Shown one piece after another: positions 34,320 to 45,416 of a DNA stretch of 64,000 nucleotides. A model generated the notes under the pieces. That model made no database searches, was not told where the DNA came from, and worked only from the letters and a program-made list of their open reading frames with translations. Source of the stretch: Hemileia vastatrix (lineage: Eukaryota; Basidiomycota; Pucciniomycetes; Pucciniales; Zaghouaniaceae); the NCBI GenBank assembly GCA_030280995.1, contig JASXTE010000011.1, positions 7,943,501-8,007,500 on the forward strand, read 5' to 3'. A program made the translations under genes and the position numbers. Each line of letters starts with the position of its first letter. Positions within the stretch are counted from its first letter, which is position 1.

Positions 34320-34775
34320 TGTTATCTGTATGCAATATGAATTCATATTGCATATTTCTATTTATGCATAAAATATACTCGTTAAGCATCATTTTTTTGC
34401 ATTTTTCAATCATTATGCATATTTATGGATATGCATATGCATATTCATTATACATATTTATATGCATATTAATATATTTTATTCATATACATATATGCAC
34501 CTTTTTTTTGCATATTCAATATGCATATTTCTAATGCATATTAAATATGCATATTTTTATGCATATTCAATATGCATATTTTTTATGCATAATCACTATG
34601 CATATTTTTATGCATATTTTATGCATATTTTATGCATATTTTTATGCATATTTTATGCATATTTTTTATGCATATTTATTCTTCATAGTCATTATGCATA
34701 CACTTTAGATAGGCATTTCACATCAATTTTTAACATGCAATAAGTATCCACCATGCAAATTCAAATGCATATGCA
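34320..34775. repeat. ATGCAT-rich low-complexity tract
   Basis: About 450 bp dominated by ATGCATATT and its variants, over 20 copies of the ATGCAT palindrome. The ORFs here (Tyr/Phe/His/Ile/Cys-only translations) are artefacts of the repeat. Confidence 0.85.
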
Positions 34776-35039
34776 TCTATATCATACACACAACATATAT
34801 TCAAGTTTAATATTTGAATATTAAGGTATGCTAAGTGATGTTGTTCAACCTTTTGCCAAACCTGAGATTAACTGATGTTCAATGTGGTTCCTAAGCTCTG
34901 CTCAAGGAGGGATTGTTCTGGATTCAATCTGTGACAGTTTGTTTTTTCAATGTTTTTTCATCAGATTTAAAAACATATTTCTGACAGTTTCAGGATGGTT
35001 TCCCAACAGTTTCCTGACAAATTCCTGATAGTTTCAAAT
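34776..35039. other. CACTA-like right subterminal DNA
   Basis: Non-coding. Contains a short repeated theme (GACAGTTTCAGGATGG, CCAACAGTTTCCTGACA, CCTGATAGTTTC) at 34980-35035, likely subterminal repeats, ahead of the TIR at 35040-35081. Confidence 0.55.
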
Positions 35040-35081
35040 AGAGGGAACTGCTAGCAGTTCACCCCCAGATTTCCCATGGTG

Positions 35082-36124
35082 AATGCAACTTTCTTTTCAT
35101 GAGTTACTTTGTAATTAAATAAATCATCAGAAACTCTCTGTAATTCACTCCTCAATGATTGATAACCCTGTTCAGTTAACAAACTATTAAATTTTTGAGT
35201 CAATTGCATATTTTTCATGATATGATTTTGTTTAGCAATAATATCTCTCAAATATTCATCATTAATTTTTGCAACATCTGGAGTGTTTCTCAATAAGGAG
35301 ACAGAGTAATATTCCAGATTCTCATAAAACTCAGGATCAAGTGTTTCATCAATAACAGCCATATCATGATTTATCATTGAGGTTGTGATCAAAACCAAAG
35401 GATTAGATACATTTGAATATTGAGCGATTCGTCTACTACTATCAGCCTCTACTGGTCTCACAGTTTCATCTCCTCTTCCAGAATTACCTGAAGGAACTGA
35501 ATCAGCAACAAGAAATGGTACTTGAGATTCAATAGAGGGGCTTACCAAGGCTTGTGCAAGAACTGAATGTTGTTTTTTCTTTTTCTCCCTCCTTGATTAG
35601 AGTGAGGAGGTGTGGGGTTGAACTGATTGGTTCTTGTTAGACCTGCCTGAGGCATTTGAGGCTGCTGATGCTAGGACAGATGATCCCACTGCCACTTTGA
35701 CACTTCCACCTTTTTTGGTTGCTGGGGAGGCAATTGTGGAAGATCTTTGGGGGGAGGAGGTCTCCTCTTCTCTTGAAGAAAGGCCTCTATTTTTCTTAAC
35801 TTGTCTTCTAGAGAATCTGTTCTTGCTCTCAGTTATAGGTTTTCTGTCCTCAGTTCCTTTATGTGGGTGGAGAGATTTTTCACTTGCTGAGGTAAGGGTA
35901 TCTTTTTTATTTTGAAGCCTTTTGGAAGCTCTTCTGGGGGGTTGATGGAAGGCTTTTGTTCCTGAGCAGTTGTCTCCACTAGTAATTCCACATCCTGATT
36001 GGTCCAGTAATTGATTAATTTGAGCCAATTTTGTAGTCAAAGGAGAACTTACAGAAGTAGCTTCATCATAATCTATTAAATCCAATTCCTCATCAAGGCC
36101 AGCAGAAGCACCTTGATCAGTCAT
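35082..36124 (-). pseudogene. Element C Gag N-terminal region, unspliced frame
   Basis: Starts at ATG 36124 with MTDQGASAGLDEELDLIDYD and reads through a 58-nt intron (36052-35995) into a Ser-rich region. A TAA lies at about 35597-35599, then the same frame continues (35548 down) with acidic and coiled-coil Gag sequence to the CACTA insertion at 35084. It is continuous with 18122 downward once the insertion and one AAT are removed. Confidence 0.75.
35542..36124 (-). pseudogene. Element C overprinted spliced ORF
   Basis: Exon 1 is 36124-36053 (24 codons), the intron is 36052-35995 (58 nt, GTAAGT donor, ATCAG acceptor) and exon 2 is 35994-35542. The spliced frame reads DVELLVETTAQEQ, FKIKKIPLPQQ, THIKELRTENL, a Pro/Gln-rich part, SKWQWDHL, a basic GGRKRKNN tail and Lys-Pro-Trp-stop. 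It aligns along its length with the B product despite wide divergence. One TAA after ENL and one stop after HLS break this copy. Confidence 0.6.
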
Positions 36125-37033
36125 ATTGTAATCTAACCTGAACTGAGGGAAGGAAATATTAAGATTTATTAGTTTTATTTTTGCTTTATTAAAAGAAAAA
36201 TAAGAGAAAAAAAATTCAGAAATATAATTTTTTTCAGGACAAAAATCAACTGAAATAATAATCACAATTTTAATGATTTAAAATAATTTTAATCCAGGAT
36301 TAAAAGAAATCAACTGAAGTAATAAAATTAATTTTAAATTAACAATGTAAATTTTGATAATTATCAGGATTAAAATCAACTGAAAGGAAATTTAATTACC
36401 AGGACTTAATGTCAACTGAAAATAATATTAATTATCAGGACTTAATGTCAACTGAACTAATATAATTATCAGGACTTATTTTCAACTGAAATAATTTAAT
36501 ATAATTAATTTTTATTAATTTTCAATATTTTTTTTCAGGACAATTTGTCAACTGAAACAATAATATTTTATTTTAATTTATCAGGACAAAGTCAACTTGA
36601 AAAAAATAATATAATATAATAATTAAAAAAAAATTTTATTACTTCTAGGACTAAGAACAGTATATTTCTATCTTGGTCAACTAGGAAAATAAAATTCTAA
36701 TTTACCAGGCACCTCCCCCTGTAAAATGAGCAAATTAATGCCACTTACAGAGTGCTGAGTAAAAGAAATACGTAGACTATGAAAAGTGCAAAGTGACCCA
36801 CAAATAGTAATCAATATAATTACCACAAATATATATGACTATTGTCAATATATGAGCTTAAACATTGGAGCACAATTCAATTCCTGTTCGCAGCAAAAAA
36901 TAAGTCATGTGACTGATGAAGTTTGTGCTTTTTGTCATCCACTTGTCCCCATAGTTACCTCATTATTGATGGTCCCTTGGTCTCCGGCCTTAAGTTATCA
37001 ATGCGCCGTTGACAATTTGGAAAGGATCCCAAC
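36125..37033 (-). promoter_or_regulatory. Element C leader with repeats and primer-binding-like site
   Basis: Just inside the LTR (minus strand from 37031) is TTGGGATCCTTTCC, the counterpart of the primer-site block in A, B and D. The leader holds at least six copies of an ATYAGGACTTANTGTCAACTGAA-like unit of about 30-45 bp (36290-36600), absent from the other families. No gene seen. Confidence 0.55.
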
Positions 37034-37833
37034 TGTTGATGGGTCTTTTGGTCTAAAAGTTTCAATTGCAGGTCCAACGAGGAATTTAAGTGGAATAATG
37101 GACTTTTAAAGTCAAGGTACATAGTATTTATCTCTTTCAATTAATTTAAGCAAGTTTCAAGAGGTAATGCTTTCAAAATTATTATGATTTACATCTTAGA
37201 TATACGGTGAGGTAAATACTAAAGTTATAAAAAATAGTAATAAATTTTGTATCTAATAGATATGTAATAAAAGTGGTAAGTAAAAGAATGAGTTAAAAAG
37301 TACAAAAGGAGAGGGCCTTTTATAGGAAAAAGGTGATAGATAACACACGTAGTTAACAACATCCAATAAGGGAGTGTGAAATAAAAAAAACTCAATAAAC
37401 AGAGAGAATGTGAACATAAAAGTTATACTAAAATGATGCGTCAATAAAAGGTATCACATTATTTGATATAAATTTTGAGTTCCCTTAAATTGTCACACTT
37501 ACTATAGAACATTTGATTTAAAGTTTTATTTTAGCTGAATTTTAAATTTCTTAATAAAAGAGATTTGAATTTTTTAGATTTTTATATTTTTATAATATCT
37601 TTATTCCCTTTTCAACTTATTATTGAGCATGGTGTTAGGGAGTAAAAATATACGGGACATTTATTAATTTTCATTAATTACTAAATTTACTTATTGTACT
37701 TAGTTAGTTTATTGTAAGTAATAAATAAGTAAATATAAGATAATTAATTGTTAATAAGAATTAAAAAGGTGTGGCTTCATATCAGTAAGATAATTAATTA
37801 TTTTACTGGATAAGTCTAGTAGCCTGACTAACA
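37034..37833 (-). repeat. Element C 5' LTR
   Basis: On the minus strand it starts TGTTAGTCAGGCTACTAG at 37833 and ends CCATCAACA at 37034. A CCTATAAAAGG box lies near 37316-37326. The outer flank TCAAG (37834-37838) matches the flank of the 3' LTR 25 kb away. Confidence 0.9.
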
Positions 37834-37838
37834 TCAAG

Positions 37839-38130
37839 AATGCAGTTTTTTTGGTATTTTTTTAAATTTACAGTTTTTTTTTCTTGATTTTTTTTAATTA
37901 TTTTTATGCTTGAAATTTGATTGAAGTTATTAGCTGAAAAGATGCAGCTTCTTTTCTGTTGCATGACTTTATTTCCATTACTCTGGTTCAAAATGTCAGA
38001 TGGACTACAGGAAAGTAAAATTTTGGTGAAACCAAGTAAAAGAAATGTAATACTAACATCACACTGCATCATTTTCAATGATTTTACCTTAATATTTTTC
38101 AATAATCAATAATAGTCAGACAAAACTTGA
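37839..38130. other. H1 internal DNA between C and the 171-bp repeats
   Basis: AT-rich, no gene. Contains an AAAAGATGCAGCTTCTTTT near-palindrome (about 37936) like that in the repeats that follow. Confidence 0.5.
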
Positions 38131-38688
38131 GTTAGCATCTTGTATGGTCAATCAAAAAGGAGAAAAAAAGAATGTAGTGTTAAGAAACAACAGATCACGT
38201 GCTGAAAAGATGCAGGGTCTTTTCTGCTCACTTGAAAGTTTGGAATCGCACCAGTCAATTTGAAAGAAATTAATGAGGTAGAATAGACAGATAAACCTTG
38301 AGTTATTATCTTGTATGATCAATCAAAAAGGAGAAAAAAAGAATGTAGTGTTAAGAAACAACAGGTCATGTGTTGAAAAGACACAGCATCTTTTCTACTC
38401 ACTTGAAAGTTTTCCATTGCATCAGTAAATTTGAAAGAAATTAAAGAGGTAGAATAGACAGATAAACCTTTAGTTAGCATCTTTTATGGTCAATCAAAAA
38501 GGAGAAAAAAAGAATGTAGTGTTAAGAAAAAACAGGTCACGTGATGAAAAGACACAGCATCTTTTCTTCTCACTTGAAATTTTTCCATTGCATAAGTAAA
38601 TTTGAAAGAAATTAAAGGGGTAGAATATACAGATAAACCTTGAGTTAGCATCTTGTATGGTCAATCAAAAAGGAGAAAAAAAGTATGT
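38131..38688. repeat. 171-bp tandem repeats of H1
   Basis: Units begin GTTAGCATCTTGTATGGTC at 38131, 38302, 38473 and 38644, exactly 171 bp apart. Each holds AAAAGATGCAGCATCTTTT or a variant, a 9-bp-arm palindrome. The fourth unit is cut by element D and continues at 48416-48540 after it. Confidence 0.88.
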
Positions 38689-40189
38689 TGTCAGGCTAAG
38701 GTCAAGTACAAGGACGTGAACTAGCTTGAATAGTCAGTTGTCTAGAAGATTTTAATGGTCCTATATGAATACTGCAGTTCTAATCCACTAAGTTATAAAA
38801 TATAATCAAATATAGAGGTTTCAGTAATATAATTCTCACTATTCTTATATGTGGCTTACAATCTTTATAGTTGGTAGAAAAATAGATTATCTAAATTCAG
38901 ATACTATTCAAAAGTCTTATAAAAGTACTAATTGATATGTATTGTAATTGGTTTGGTTATATTGATTGAATTGTAATGATAAAGAATGAAGAAATACAAC
39001 CCAAAAACCTCCTCCTTTTATACACACTGAGTTCCCCAATGATTCCCTTGATGTACCACCCAATACACAGTTAATCACGCCTCTAAACAACTAATAGACA
39101 TTCCCATCAACATTCCCAGTGACCCATGACATAATTAGAAGAGTAATAACCGCCAAAATCCTGAAATAACAAGGGAAATCCATCAAAATTAAAGGAAAAG
39201 ACAAAAAGAGAGTATATGCGTATAAAACAATAATATTAAGGACTAAAGGAGACTTTTTAAGGTTAATAATAGCTTAATAATAAGGGGGATTTACTGTAGA
39301 AATAATGGGGCTAATCCTGACATTATACTACGTGAAATTCCCATTCAAAAATAACCAAAATTGACTGAGAAACCACCCAAAAACTTAAAAAAGAGCGTGA
39401 GATGTGGGGTAACTACATGCAGTTCTTGGCAGGCGCTTGCACGGGTAAATCCTTGACTAAAATTAGGCGAGTTTAAGCGTGGTGATGAAATAAAGTGCCA
39501 AGAGTGAGGTTATTAATGAAATTAGTGCATATAAACAGGGTCAATGCATTATTAATTAAGCTAGGACACTAAATAAGCGCCTGTCGCCTATTTTAGTGTG
39601 TTTCCCCACAGTGGGCATAGAATGTGGGGTAATTATAGTGTGAAAAAGCTAACTTTGCTAAAAATGAAGCTATTCACACGGGAAAAAAGCAGGCAGTATG
39701 TGGCCAGTACACAGAAGCCATTTCTGGCATAAAAAACACCAAATTTGAAAAGTGTTATTTTTATGCATTTAAATAGCCAAATCAATAGTTCTAAATGAGC
39801 CCAATTGATCTGTCAAAGCGCAATTTTGATATTCTCAATTTTATAGCGCATATAGTCAACTTTTAAGTGAAATAAAGCGCATTTCTTGTTTTTTGCATAA
39901 AACAATGAATATAACAGCTTTAAGTGTACTTAAAAATTATGCAGCCTTATACTTAAGGTTCTTAAGATTACCCTAACATATTCCAACTTAATATTAAGTA
40001 CATAAGACCTATAAAAGGTGGATATATGCGTGTATATAAGGTGTTATAATGGCATTTTTTGTGTATTATCATAATTTTACTTATGTATACTATTTGTGTA
40101 CTCTTATTTATTATTCCCATGTATAGTTCATGTGTTTAATATAACTTATAAGTACTTTTTACTCAGTCCTGGAGATATACAGGCTGACA
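38689..40189 (-). repeat. Element D 3' LTR
   Basis: Copy of the 46915-48415 LTR. Just inside it (40190-40205) the minus strand reads GGTTGGGCGAG before TGTCAG, a purine-rich primer tract. A TATAAAAGG box lies near 39013-39021 on the minus strand. Confidence 0.93.
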
Positions 40190-40370
40190 CTCGCCCAACC
40201 AAAAAAACAATAAAAAAAATGATAAGTTATACATTTTATTTTATTTAATTTGTAATTTTCAGGTATTCAGAATAAATCTGTAGCATTAAAGATTCAACTT
40301 TAAAGAAATAAAACATAATAAAATATTATGAGTACTGGTTTTTTAACCCCTCAGCTGGTTGAACAGAAAT

Positions 40371-41921
40371 TTATTTCTGTTTAAATTTTTTAAGAAGGGT
40401 GGATAAATTAGAAATTTCTTTTTCAGGTATCCATTTATCAAATTCATTTGATTTCCCTTTAAATCTTAGTAAATACTCAGTTCCTTTTTCTTTAGTAAGG
40501 ATTCTTTTCTTGAGTATTTTTTCAATCTCTGCTTTTTCCACAATTTCTTCAGGTTGCTTTTTAGGCCTTCCCCTTCTTTTTGGAAATAAGTCAGGATCAT
40601 TTGCATGGTAAGGTTTCAATAATGAGATAGGGAAAACTGGATGTTTCCTATCATATGGAGCATATAATATGACTTCCACTGCATTATTTCCAACCATTTT
40701 ATTTACTACAAAAGGTCCTACAAAGGGATCCTTTAATTTAACATTACCTTGTAAGTTAAAATGTAGTGTTGATATGAGGACCTCATCTCCTTTTTTAAAT
40801 TCAAATTCTTTATGAGATTTGTCCCACCTTTTCTTTTCATATTCAAATGCTTTTTGGATGCATTCCTCTGCATGCTTCCTACACATTTGTTGCATATGAA
40901 TAAAGGATTTAGTGCCAGGGTGTATATCCAACCTTGGTAGCTTATTTAAAAGATTTACTGGGGTATTTGGTACATATCCCAGCCAGAGTTCAAATGGTTT
41001 CTTCTCTGTTACAGAATGAGTTGTGCTGTTATAAGCAAATTCAAGGCCAGGAATTAATGTTACCCAGTCATGTGTGAATTTCTCATTGTCTTTGTATTCT
41101 AATCCAAAGGCACAATATCTTCTGATCATGTCTTCAAGAGTTTGTATCATCCTCTCAGCCAGCCCATCAGTTTGTGGATGGTGTGCTGTAGACAATTTTA
41201 ATTGACAACCTGATACTTCCATCAAAGATGTCCAGAACTCTGAAGTAAATTTAGGGTCTCTGTCAGAGATTATGGCTTTGGGGAACCCAGCAGTATTCAT
41301 CATCTGAGTCCACCATAGTAATGCCAAGTCTTTTGCAGATACCTCTTTATGGGTAGGGATAAACTTACACATTTTTGTTAATCTATCCACTATTACCCAG
41401 CAAGAATTGAAACTTTCTTTTCCTGATAATGGCAAGCCAGTTACAAAATCCATGTTTATAATTTCCCATGGAGCTTTTGGCTGCTCTATTTGTTGTAACA
41501 ACCCAGCTCTCTTCCCAGTTAATCTTTTAGATTTCTGACAAGAGTCACATGTTTCAATGTATTTTTGTACATCCTCTTTCATGTTTATCCACCAGGCTGT
41601 ATTTTTAACCCTTGTTAATGTTTTGTTAAAGTCAAAATGACCAGCTAAAATGTCATCATGACAAGTACTCAACATTAACTCTTTCATAGAAGGTGGTATT
41701 ACTATTACATTGCTTAACTTTTTCCTGTAATATATATATCCATCTTCAATTGATAGTTTACCTTTTTCCAACGCATTTTTATACTTTGGAGGCAAGGTTT
41801 TAATTAATGCACTCATGGAGGCATTTGTTGGATCATTAAGAATGGTAGATAGTTTTGACAAATCTTTAGCAGATGAATAATTTTCCAATATTGTTTGCAT
41901 AAACTCTTCTTCTAAATCCAC
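40371..41921 (-). CDS. Element D integrase with chromodomain
   Basis: A 516-codon open frame in the same frame as the upstream Gag-Pol and separated from it by one TAA (41955-41957), where B has GAA. Zinc domain: HFDFNKT with the His pair and CDSCQ with the Cys pair (about residues 90-130). Core: MDFVTGLPL (Asp, about 156), IISDRDPKF (Asp, about 220) and GLAERMIQ (Glu, about 254), all intact. A C-terminal barrel (KGDEVLISTLHF) and basic RRGRPKKQP precede a chromodomain from about 460 (AEIEKILKKR...YLLRFKG...WIPEKEIS). It joins cDNA to target DNA, and the chromodomain probably steers it to silent chromatin. Made only by read-through of the TAA in this copy. Confidence 0.9.
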   Translation of the reverse strand: MDLEEEFMQTILENYSSAKDLSKLSTILNDPTNASMSALIKTLPPKYKNALEKGKLSIEDGYIYYRKKLSNVIVIPPSMKELMLSTCHDDILAGHFDFNKTLTRVKNTAWWINMKEDVQKYIETCDSCQKSKRLTGKRAGLLQQIEQPKAPWEIINMDFVTGLPLSGKESFNSCWVIVDRLTKMCKFIPTHKEVSAKDLALLWWTQMMNTAGFPKAIISDRDPKFTSEFWTSLMEVSGCQLKLSTAHHPQTDGLAERMIQTLEDMIRRYCAFGLEYKDNEKFTHDWVTLIPGLEFAYNSTTHSVTEKKPFELWLGYVPNTPVNLLNKLPRLDIHPGTKSFIHMQQMCRKHAEECIQKAFEYEKKRWDKSHKEFEFKKGDEVLISTLHFNLQGNVKLKDPFVGPFVVNKMVGNNAVEVILYAPYDRKHPVFPISLLKPYHANDPDLFPKRRGRPKKQPEEIVEKAEIEKILKKRILTKEKGTEYLLRFKGKSNEFDKWIPEKEISNLSTLLKKFKQK

Positions 41922-41954
41922 TATATAAATCCCAAATATATGTATAACCTCATT

Positions 41955-44900
41955 TTAAGGTACATAAGCTGGGTTGTCAGCATCATTTGGCAAAGGACTT
42001 CTGGATAATAAATCCACATTTGAATGCAATGTTCCTGCTCTGTGAGTGATTGTCATTCTTCCTCTGTACTCTTGTACAGCTAGTTGCCATCTAAACATGT
42101 GCCTATTAGGTGTTTTCATGTTTAGTAATGATTTTACTGCACTGCAATCTGTTATAAGTTCAAACTTCTGGTCTTCCAGATAGTAATGAAGTTTCTCCAA
42201 AGCCCACACCACGGCTAAACATTCTAGCTGTGTGGCACCATACCTTAGTTCTGTCTTTCTTAAGGTTCTGGATATATAACAGATAACTACTTCAGATAAT
42301 TTTCCATTTATTATCTGTTTTTGCTGTAAAGCAGCACCCAAACCTATGAAACTTGCATCAGTGTACAAGATAAAAGGTAGGGTGAAATCTGGCAGTCCCA
42401 ATATTGGAGCTGACATTAAACATTCCTTTAATTTGTTAAAGGCGTGCTGTCTTTCATTATTCCAAATGAAAGCTTCATTCTTCCTGATTAATGTTGTTAA
42501 AGGGGCTGCAATGGATTGGTAATTTTTAATATATTGTCTATAATATCCACACATACCCAAAAAACTTTGAACCTCTTTTACATTTTTAGGTATCCCAATG
42601 TTTTTAATTGCTGCCACTTTATTCTGGTCAACACAAATTTGTAATCCAGATACAACATGTCCAAGTACTTTCAAGGAGTGAAATCCAAACTTACATTTCT
42701 TTAATGCAATAGTCATATTAATTTCATCCATTTTTTGAAAGACTCTTTTCAGGTGATTTAAATGTTCATCATATGTTTTTGAAAACACTATGATGTCATC
42801 AATATAGACCAATAGCCATCCTTCAACCATTTCCTGATGAAAAACACTATCCATCAATTTTTGGAAGACTGAAGGGGCATTCTTTGGGCCAAATGGCATT
42901 CTCACATACTTATATATACCCATATGTGTGGTTATTAATAAGTAATTTTGAGAATCTCTTTCCACAGGAATCTGGTGGTAACCCTTGTTCCCATCCAGAC
43001 AGGAAATATATTTTGCTCCTTGTAAGGTAGCATGGATAGAAGCTATCCTTGGTAGAGGGTAAATATCATCTACTGTATATGTATTCAGAGCTCTATAATC
43101 ACCACATAATCTTGCCTTATCTTTTTCATAAGAGATTAATACTGGTGAAATGACACAATACTTAGGTGTTGTGTCCACTTTTTCAACAATACCCATTTCC
43201 AACAACAATTTTATATTGTCTTCAATATCTTTCCTTTTTGCAGGAGATGCTGGGTAATGTTTCTTTTTTAAGCTGCCAGGAATATTATCCAAATCACAGC
43301 TTAAAGAGATTTTCATCTCATGGTCTTTGACCAATCCTAGTTCATTTGAGCCATGAGCAAATGCCATAGGATATGATTTAATCAATCTCAAAATATCTTC
43401 TTGTTCAATATTTGAGAGTTGAGGACTGAAAGAGGCCTTTTGGATTTCATTTTCCAATTCACCCACTTCATTGGTGGTTCTTCCACCTTGCAGTTGTTCT
43501 TCTCTAGGAGAAATGGCATATACTGAATTTTCAGAACATATTTTGAATTTCCTTTTACCATTTACCCCTATGGTGAAACAACTGTTTGCAGGATCTAGTT
43601 TAATGCCAAATTTTGTCAATAAATCATTGCCAATAATAAACCAATCACTACAATTATTATTATCCATTATTACAAATTCACAAACTGCTCTAACATATCC
43701 ATTATTATATTTAAAGAATACAGCAGTTTTGTATTTGCCAATTGGATTTAATACTGAACCAAAACCCCTCCAGTTCTTTGTCTGAACAGGTTCTAGTTTT
43801 TCCTGGTACTTACTATCAAGTTTCATTAATGCATTAAGTGAAACTACACTACCTGCAGCCCCAGTGTCAAGAATGGCATTCATTTCTTTTCCACATATGA
43901 TAACAGGTGCTCTGATAGGTGTTATTTTGTAAGTATCATGAGATACATCTTTAATTATTACAGCTTCCTCTATGGAAGTTAAAGATGTGTCTGTATGAGG
44001 TATAGCATCATTCAGGAACATTATATCCTGTTCTAATACAAATATCTCATGTTCATCATCACTGTAAGATATGTTACTTTTGCAATCCTCACTGGATTCC
44101 ACATTCTCATCTTCATGATTACTAGGTTCAGAATTCTGTGAGGTTTCAATAACATTTATTCTTTTCTTACACGTGTGACCTTTAACCCAAGGTTCATTAC
44201 ATTTGTAACAAGTGTTATTTTCTTGTCTCTTAGGGACAAGGGGAGCTGAAGGTTTTTTCTTTTCCACTGGTAACTTACTTGTAGTAGGTTTTACCACGTC
44301 AACACTTTGTCTGTAATTACTATACTTGGTTTCATATTTGTGGTTTAATAATATCTCATTGCATATATTAATGAATCCAGAGGTGTCTCTGACAGTTTCA
44401 GTTCTAGCTACAATAATGTCTCTAACTGATATAGGCAACTTGTATATTATTTTTTCTTTCCACTCTTCATAATCCATTTTTGGATCCATAGCTTTCATGA
44501 TTTTTATTAAATTCATTAAGAAGACCATGGGTTTATCTCCAGCATTTGGATTATATCTGGCCCTTTCATACAGTCTTTGTTGAGTGATTCTAAATTTTGG
44601 GCCACCAAATTGCCTTTCAATTAGTGCCTTCCATTCATTCCAGGAGTAATTAATTCCCTCACTCAATACAGATTCAAACCATAATAAGGCCACATCTGTA
44701 AATAAAGATATTAACTTTGAAGTAATTTCTTCATCAGGTAATTTGTATGAAAATTTTAGGTTATCAATTCTTTGTATGAATTGTTGCCAATCAGATTTTG
44801 AATCCCCGTCAAAAGAAGGGTACTGATCTAACTTAGGCCAGTTCTTTTGGCTAGTTTTTGCTTCCCTAACCTGAGGAATATTGAGTAATTCACTTACTTT

Positions 44901-45416
44901 AGAAAGATGATCATTTATTTCATCTTTTACTGATTTTATATTCTCAGAGCCCATGACACTATGTTCATGTTCCATCATTGGTTTATCCTCAGAGTGTTTC
45001 ATAAAAACTGGTACTCTTTCTACATAAGAGGTATTATCCTTTATTGTTTCAGTATTTTTCAAAATGTTAGCTACTTCAATTTCTACCCTTTGTAACCTAT
45101 CTTTTATTACAGGTACTTGAGTCAAAGTATCATTTACATTTGAAAAAGACAATTTTACACGTCCCTCTATGGTAGCCATAATATTCTGAGAGTGTTCTAA
45201 TTTACTTTCTAAATTTCTAATCTCAGATTTTAATCTTTTATTCTCATTGATTAATTCATTATTTGAATTTTCAATAATTTTTAATCTATTGGCTGTGGTA
45301 CTCAATGATTGTGTTAGCTGTAATAATACATTTTCTGTATTAATGTTTGACTCTTTTGAAAACTCTTCCAATTTTTCAATTCTCAATAATAATTTACTTA
45401 TTATTTTTGATTCCAT
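41955..45416 (-). CDS. Element D Gag-protease-RT-RNase H
   Basis: A 1153-codon open frame. A coiled-coil N-terminus (residues 1-180) is followed by capsid-like NWPKLDQYPSFDGD (192), zinc knuckle CYKCNEPWVKGHTC (about 401), protease AILDTGAAGSVVS (about 516), RT with KARLCGDYRAL and YIDDIIVFS (about 869), and RNase H starting LYTDASFIGLGAAL (about 1017). It ends NPAYVP-TAA where relatives continue into integrase. ATG 45416 overlaps the end of the upstream Gag N-terminal frame (45394) in the +1 frame at a T6A5 run, so either a one-base change or frameshifting links them. Confidence 0.92.
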   Translation of the reverse strand: MESKIISKLLLRIEKLEEFSKESNINTENVLLQLTQSLSTTANRLKIIENSNNELINENKRLKSEIRNLESKLEHSQNIMATIEGRVKLSFSNVNDTLTQVPVIKDRLQRVEIEVANILKNTETIKDNTSYVERVPVFMKHSEDKPMMEHEHSVMGSENIKSVKDEINDHLSKVSELLNIPQVREAKTSQKNWPKLDQYPSFDGDSKSDWQQFIQRIDNLKFSYKLPDEEITSKLISLFTDVALLWFESVLSEGINYSWNEWKALIERQFGGPKFRITQQRLYERARYNPNAGDKPMVFLMNLIKIMKAMDPKMDYEEWKEKIIYKLPISVRDIIVARTETVRDTSGFINICNEILLNHKYETKYSNYRQSVDVVKPTTSKLPVEKKKPSAPLVPKRQENNTCYKCNEPWVKGHTCKKRINVIETSQNSEPSNHEDENVESSEDCKSNISYSDDEHEIFVLEQDIMFLNDAIPHTDTSLTSIEEAVIIKDVSHDTYKITPIRAPVIICGKEMNAILDTGAAGSVVSLNALMKLDSKYQEKLEPVQTKNWRGFGSVLNPIGKYKTAVFFKYNNGYVRAVCEFVIMDNNNCSDWFIIGNDLLTKFGIKLDPANSCFTIGVNGKRKFKICSENSVYAISPREEQLQGGRTTNEVGELENEIQKASFSPQLSNIEQEDILRLIKSYPMAFAHGSNELGLVKDHEMKISLSCDLDNIPGSLKKKHYPASPAKRKDIEDNIKLLLEMGIVEKVDTTPKYCVISPVLISYEKDKARLCGDYRALNTYTVDDIYPLPRIASIHATLQGAKYISCLDGNKGYHQIPVERDSQNYLLITTHMGIYKYVRMPFGPKNAPSVFQKLMDSVFHQEMVEGWLLVYIDDIIVFSKTYDEHLNHLKRVFQKMDEINMTIALKKCKFGFHSLKVLGHVVSGLQICVDQNKVAAIKNIGIPKNVKEVQSFLGMCGYYRQYIKNYQSIAAPLTTLIRKNEAFIWNNERQHAFNKLKECLMSAPILGLPDFTLPFILYTDASFIGLGAALQQKQIINGKLSEVVICYISRTLRKTELRYGATQLECLAVVWALEKLHYYLEDQKFELITDCSAVKSLLNMKTPNRHMFRWQLAVQEYRGRMTITHRAGTLHSNVDLLSRSPLPNDADNPAYVP

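Larger units (their letters stand above)
18123..35081. mobile_element. CACTA-like DNA transposon inside gag of C
   Basis: Ends are CACCACGGGAAATC (18123) and, read inward from 35081, CACCATGGGAAATC. Each continues into a palindrome around GCTAGC. AAT flanks both sides (18120-18122, 35082-35084), a 3-bp duplication as in CACTA/EnSpm elements. Without nested element B it is about 6.1 kb. It contains no recognisable transposase: only about 0.7 kb at the left, a tandem hairpin array and AT-rich DNA at the right. It is therefore a non-autonomous derivative or one whose gene was lost. It is related in its termini to the MITE at 6741-6978. Confidence 0.82.
12337..37833 (-). mobile_element. Chromovirus C, complete but split by a CACTA-like element
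   Basis: Minus-strand LTR element with LTRs at 12337-13134 (798 bp, 3') and 37034-37833 (800 bp, 5'). TCAAG flanks both outer ends (12332-12336 and 37834-37838), so these are two ends of one insertion in H1. The body is split inside gag: the N-terminal half is at 35082-36124 and the rest at 13168-18122. Removing the CACTA-like DNA and one AAT restores an open frame reading ...EKKVALWQNIKNDLSK. Many stops and frameshifts show it is inactive. Confidence 0.9.

Noticed and set aside
34292..34743. Two overlapping plus-strand ORFs of 80-93 codons
   Set aside because: They are translations of the ATGCATATT low-complexity tract (only Tyr, Phe, His, Ile, Cys, Met) and show no protein-like feature.
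34320..34775. CRISPR-like or satellite array
   Set aside because: No regular spacers; simple ATGCAT/ATT low complexity in a eukaryotic transposon.
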